Under the pieces are notes generated by a model. It made no database searches. It saw only the letters and a program-made list of their open reading frames with translations, and had not been told where the DNA came from. The translations under genes and the position numbers were made by a program. This document shows positions 5,807 through 7,280 of a DNA stretch of 7,280 nucleotides, in pieces. Origin of the DNA: Actinomycetes bacterium (GTDB taxonomy: Bacteria > Actinomycetota > Acidimicrobiia > Spongiisociales > UBA5794); assembly GCA_023336765.1 (NCBI GenBank), contig JAMBLL010000081.1, positions 1-7,280 on the forward strand, written 5' to 3'. Every line of letters starts with the position of its first letter. Positions within the stretch are counted from its first letter, which is position 1.

Positions 5807-6569
5807 GACGCCTCCTGAACTCGCGGGCCAATTCTCTGTACGCGATGGCTCCCCTTGACATCGGGTCGTACGCCTCTATCGGTTCGCCATACGAGGGTGC
5901 CTCAGACAAACGCACCGTTCGAGGTATCACAGTTTTGTACGCGGTCTCACCGAAGTGATCCCGAACCTGGGCAACAACGTCGCTCGAGAGAGTTGTACGG
6001 CCATCGAACATCGTTAGCACCACACCTTCGATCGTGAGTTGAGGGTTGAGCGAATTCTGGACGAGTTCGATGTTTCGCGTGAGTTGACTCACACCCTCAA
6101 GTGCGTAGTACTCACATTGGATCGGAATGAGCACCTCATCTGCAGCTGAGAGTCCATTGATCGTCAGCAACCCAAGAGAGGGTGGGCAATCGATCAGGAT
6201 GTGGTCGTATTCTTCCTCTACCTCACCAAGAGACTTCTTCAGGCGTTGCTCTCTTGATAACATCGATACGAGTTCTATCTCGGCACCAGCAAGCTCGATT
6301 GTTGCAGGAATAACGTGAAGGTCCCGAACGGATGTCGGTTCGAGCACATCAGAAACCGGTGCGCCGTCCACAAGGATATCGTACATAGACATTTCGATGG
6401 ATTCACGGTCGATACCCAGGCCCGAAGTGGTGTTGCCCTGGGGGTCCAGATCGACGATGAGGATCGTTTCCCCCTGTAGTGCAAGCCCTGCACCGAGGTT
6501 TATGGCTGTGGTGGACTTCCCGACCCCGCCCTTCTGGTTTGCAATCGCAACGATATTGCCCTGTGACAC
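5793..6569 (-). CDS. parA: chromosome-partitioning ATPase ParA (Soj)
   Basis: ParA is a deviant Walker-type ATPase that binds DNA nonspecifically as an ATP dimer and moves ParB-parS complexes. From GTG 6569 the protein is 258 residues, normal for the chromosomal class without an N-terminal helix-turn-helix. Visible motifs are the deviant Walker A KGGVGKST (13-20), the A' segment DLDPQGN (40-46), Walker B LIDCPP (125-130), the EYYALEGV segment (153-160), and PRTVRLSEAPSYGEP (216-230). The frame stays open upstream to 6671, but that extension overlaps rsmG and lacks family similarity. GTG 6569 places the motif at the usual distance, with AAGGAG 10 nt upstream. The gene follows rsmG by 22 bp and overlaps parB by 14 bp, so all three may form one transcription unit. 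Confidence 0.97.
   Translation of the reverse strand: MSQGNIVAIANQKGGVGKSTTAINLGAGLALQGETILIVDLDPQGNTTSGLGIDRESIEMSMYDILVDGAPVSDVLEPTSVRDLHVIPATIELAGAEIELVSMLSREQRLKKSLGEVEEEYDHILIDCPPSLGLLTINGLSAADEVLIPIQCEYYALEGVSQLTRNIELVQNSLNPQLTIEGVVLTMFDGRTTLSSDVVAQVRDHFGETAYKTVIPRTVRLSEAPSYGEPIEAYDPMSRGAIAYRELAREFRRRHGSA
5811..5816 (-). promoter_or_regulatory. parB ribosome-binding site inside parA
   Basis: On the minus strand AGGAGG lies 4 nt before the parB ATG (5806). It is embedded in the parA codons for Arg-Arg near the C-terminus. This strong site supports the parB start and suggests that ribosomes finishing parA can restart on parB. Confidence 0.8.
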
Positions 6570-6579
6570 GGTCGATGCG

Positions 6580-6585
6580 CTCCTT
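6580..6585 (-). promoter_or_regulatory. ribosome-binding site supporting the parA GTG start
   Basis: On the minus strand AAGGAG lies 10 nt before GTG 6569, in the short gap after the rsmG stop (6592-6594). The spacing is long but acceptable. There is no other in-frame start between this site and the ParA nucleotide-binding motif. Confidence 0.6.
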
Positions 6586-6591
6586 GTACTA

Positions 6592-7227
6592 CTAGACGTT
6601 ACGCATCGTGAGCAGCCAGAACGGCGACTCGAGGATGCTGTCGCCTTCACGCGACACAACGAAGGTAACATTGTCCGGTGCGTTAGGCAGGGACGGTTGC
6701 TCAGATCGGCGAGATACTGCGAAAAGCCCCGTTCCCGCCGGCTTCACGATACCCGAAAGGGCACCGGCCGCCTGGACAATCGGGAGCGAGGCTCTGAAGA
6801 GCGCTACGTCGTAGACCGGTTCGACAACGGACACGTCTGCCGTCGTCACCGAGTAGTTCTCAAGACCGAGGATCCTGCAGGCTCTCAACGCTAGTTCGCT
6901 TCTCTTGCGCGAGCGCTCCACCAGAGCGAATTCCAAATCCGGCCTCATTATGGCCAGGGGAATCGAGGGGAGGCCCACGCCACCGCCAACATCGATGGCA
7001 ACACTGGCATCAGGGGGTATTCCGATCTGGAAGGCAAGCGAATCCACGATGTGCCTGTCGAAGAGTCGGTCTCGCTCGGACGGCCCGATACCACCGGCCG
7101 GAAGCGCTTCCTCGCCGAGCCAGCTCTCGAACCGAATCAACGCCGCCCTCTGTCCTGAATCCAGCTCGATCCCGAGCCAATCTCCAATCGAGTCAAACGC
7201 CGCCCATCCATGTTCCATGTGAAACAT
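6592..7227 (-). CDS. rsmG: 16S rRNA (guanine-N7) methyltransferase RsmG (GidB)
   Basis: RsmG uses S-adenosylmethionine to methylate the conserved 530-loop guanine (G527 in E. coli numbering) of 16S rRNA; its loss gives low-level streptomycin resistance in several bacteria. The 211-residue protein has the family's segment GIGPSERDRLFDRHIVDSLAF (starting near 46), the SAM-binding AIDVGGGVGLPSIPLAI (77-93), the LVERSRKRSELAL helix (102-114) and YDVALFRASLP (139-149). It is diverged: the glycine motif reads GGGVG rather than GSGAG, and the usual KG after the sixth strand reads SRR. The start codons overlap a parS-like site, giving the N-terminus MFHMEH, like MFHVEH/MFHVKH in other actinobacterial GidB proteins. 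No Shine-Dalgarno sequence precedes ATG 7227; Met4 (7218) is an alternative start. Its place before parA-parB is standard. Confidence 0.93.
   Translation of the reverse strand: MFHMEHGWAAFDSIGDWLGIELDSGQRAALIRFESWLGEEALPAGGIGPSERDRLFDRHIVDSLAFQIGIPPDASVAIDVGGGVGLPSIPLAIMRPDLEFALVERSRKRSELALRACRILGLENYSVTTADVSVVEPVYDVALFRASLPIVQAAGALSGIVKPAGTGLFAVSRRSEQPSLPNAPDNVTFVVSREGDSILESPFWLLTMRNV
7211..7226. promoter_or_regulatory. parS-like ParB-binding site overlapping the rsmG start
   Basis: TGTTCCATGTGAAACA matches the widely conserved parS consensus TGTTNCACGTGAAACA at every position except one (T for C in the centre). The palindrome extends outward, with CCATGTT and AACATGG forming the 22-bp outer arms (7208-7229). 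It lies upstream of parA-parB, as parS sites commonly do near origins. The site encodes the first residues of RsmG on the minus strand. Confidence 0.82.
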
Positions 7228-7235
7228 GGTAATAG

Positions 7236-7280
7236 CGATGACCGATGACCGATGACCGATGACCGATGACCGATGACCGA
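7236..7280. repeat. perfect 7-bp tandem repeat (ATGACCG unit), running off the window
   Basis: Six complete and uninterrupted copies of ATGACCG occupy 7238-7279, with partial units on both sides, about 6.4 copies in all. The repeat starts 9 bp after the parS-like arms and continues to the right edge, so its true length is unknown. On the minus strand all three frames through it are open and would read a heptapeptide (SVIGHRS) again and again; on the plus strand it contains TGA stops. Confidence 0.95.

Noticed and set aside
6071..6086. Second parS-like sequence inside parA (TGTTTCGCGTGAGTTG).
   Set aside because: Only the left part fits the consensus (11 of 16 positions) and the right half-site is missing. 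It encodes a conserved ParA stretch (LTRNIELV), which explains the similarity.
6570..6671. N-terminal extension of parA in an open frame, with Cys- and Ser-rich residues.
   Set aside because: It overlaps rsmG on the same strand in another frame, lacks family similarity and is better explained by the GTG start at 6569.

Overview
The window is a compact, gene-dense actinobacterial chromosome segment. As far as I recall the Mycobacterium tuberculosis map, its gene order follows the block beside the replication origin from mviN (Rv3910) to gid (Rv3919c): MurJ/MviN tail, sigM, anti-sigma factor, trxB, trxA, cwlM, then parB, parA and rsmG on the other strand. By eye the GC content is moderate rather than high, and the proteins are diverged from mycobacterial and Streptomyces ones. 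A deep-branching or aquatic actinobacterium, such as an Acidimicrobiia-like lineage, is a reasonable guess. That placement is inference. dnaA and oriC would be expected a few kb beyond the right edge.

Layout. Positions 2-808 (+) hold the C-terminal end of a MurJ/MviN-type or pseudokinase membrane protein: one transmembrane helix and an external discoidin-like domain. Positions 838-1431 (+) encode an ECF sigma factor (SigM-like). It overlaps by 4 bp its putative membrane anti-sigma factor (1428-2297). A small two-helix membrane protein of unknown function (2338-2655) follows, and it has no counterpart in the mycobacterial order as I remember it. Thioredoxin reductase (2658-3572) and thioredoxin (3634-3960) come next. 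Between them lie a perfect hairpin and an exact match to the SigR/SigH disulfide-stress promoter consensus. Positions 3987-4973 (+) encode a CwlM-type protein with two peptidoglycan-binding repeats and an amidase fold that has lost its zinc and catalytic residues. It meets parB tail to tail with a 25-bp coding overlap. On the minus strand, rsmG (7227-6592), parA (6569-5793) and parB (5806-4949) run in the same direction with tight spacing. The first codons of rsmG lie within a parS-like site (7211-7226). Next to it, a perfect 7-bp tandem repeat runs off the right edge of the window.

How the genes fit together. The left half combines envelope synthesis and its control (MurJ tail, CwlM, SigM with its anti-sigma) with the cytoplasmic thiol-reducing pair TrxB/TrxA. 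The right half is the origin-segregation module (ParA, ParB and a parS site) with the 16S rRNA methyltransferase RsmG. There are no tRNA or rRNA genes, CRISPR arrays, insertion sequences or gene-free stretches over 300 bases. I found no wholly new system. The points most worth a second look are the trxB-trxA intergenic control region, the parS/rsmG overlap with the adjoining repeat, the degenerate CwlM and the extra small membrane gene.
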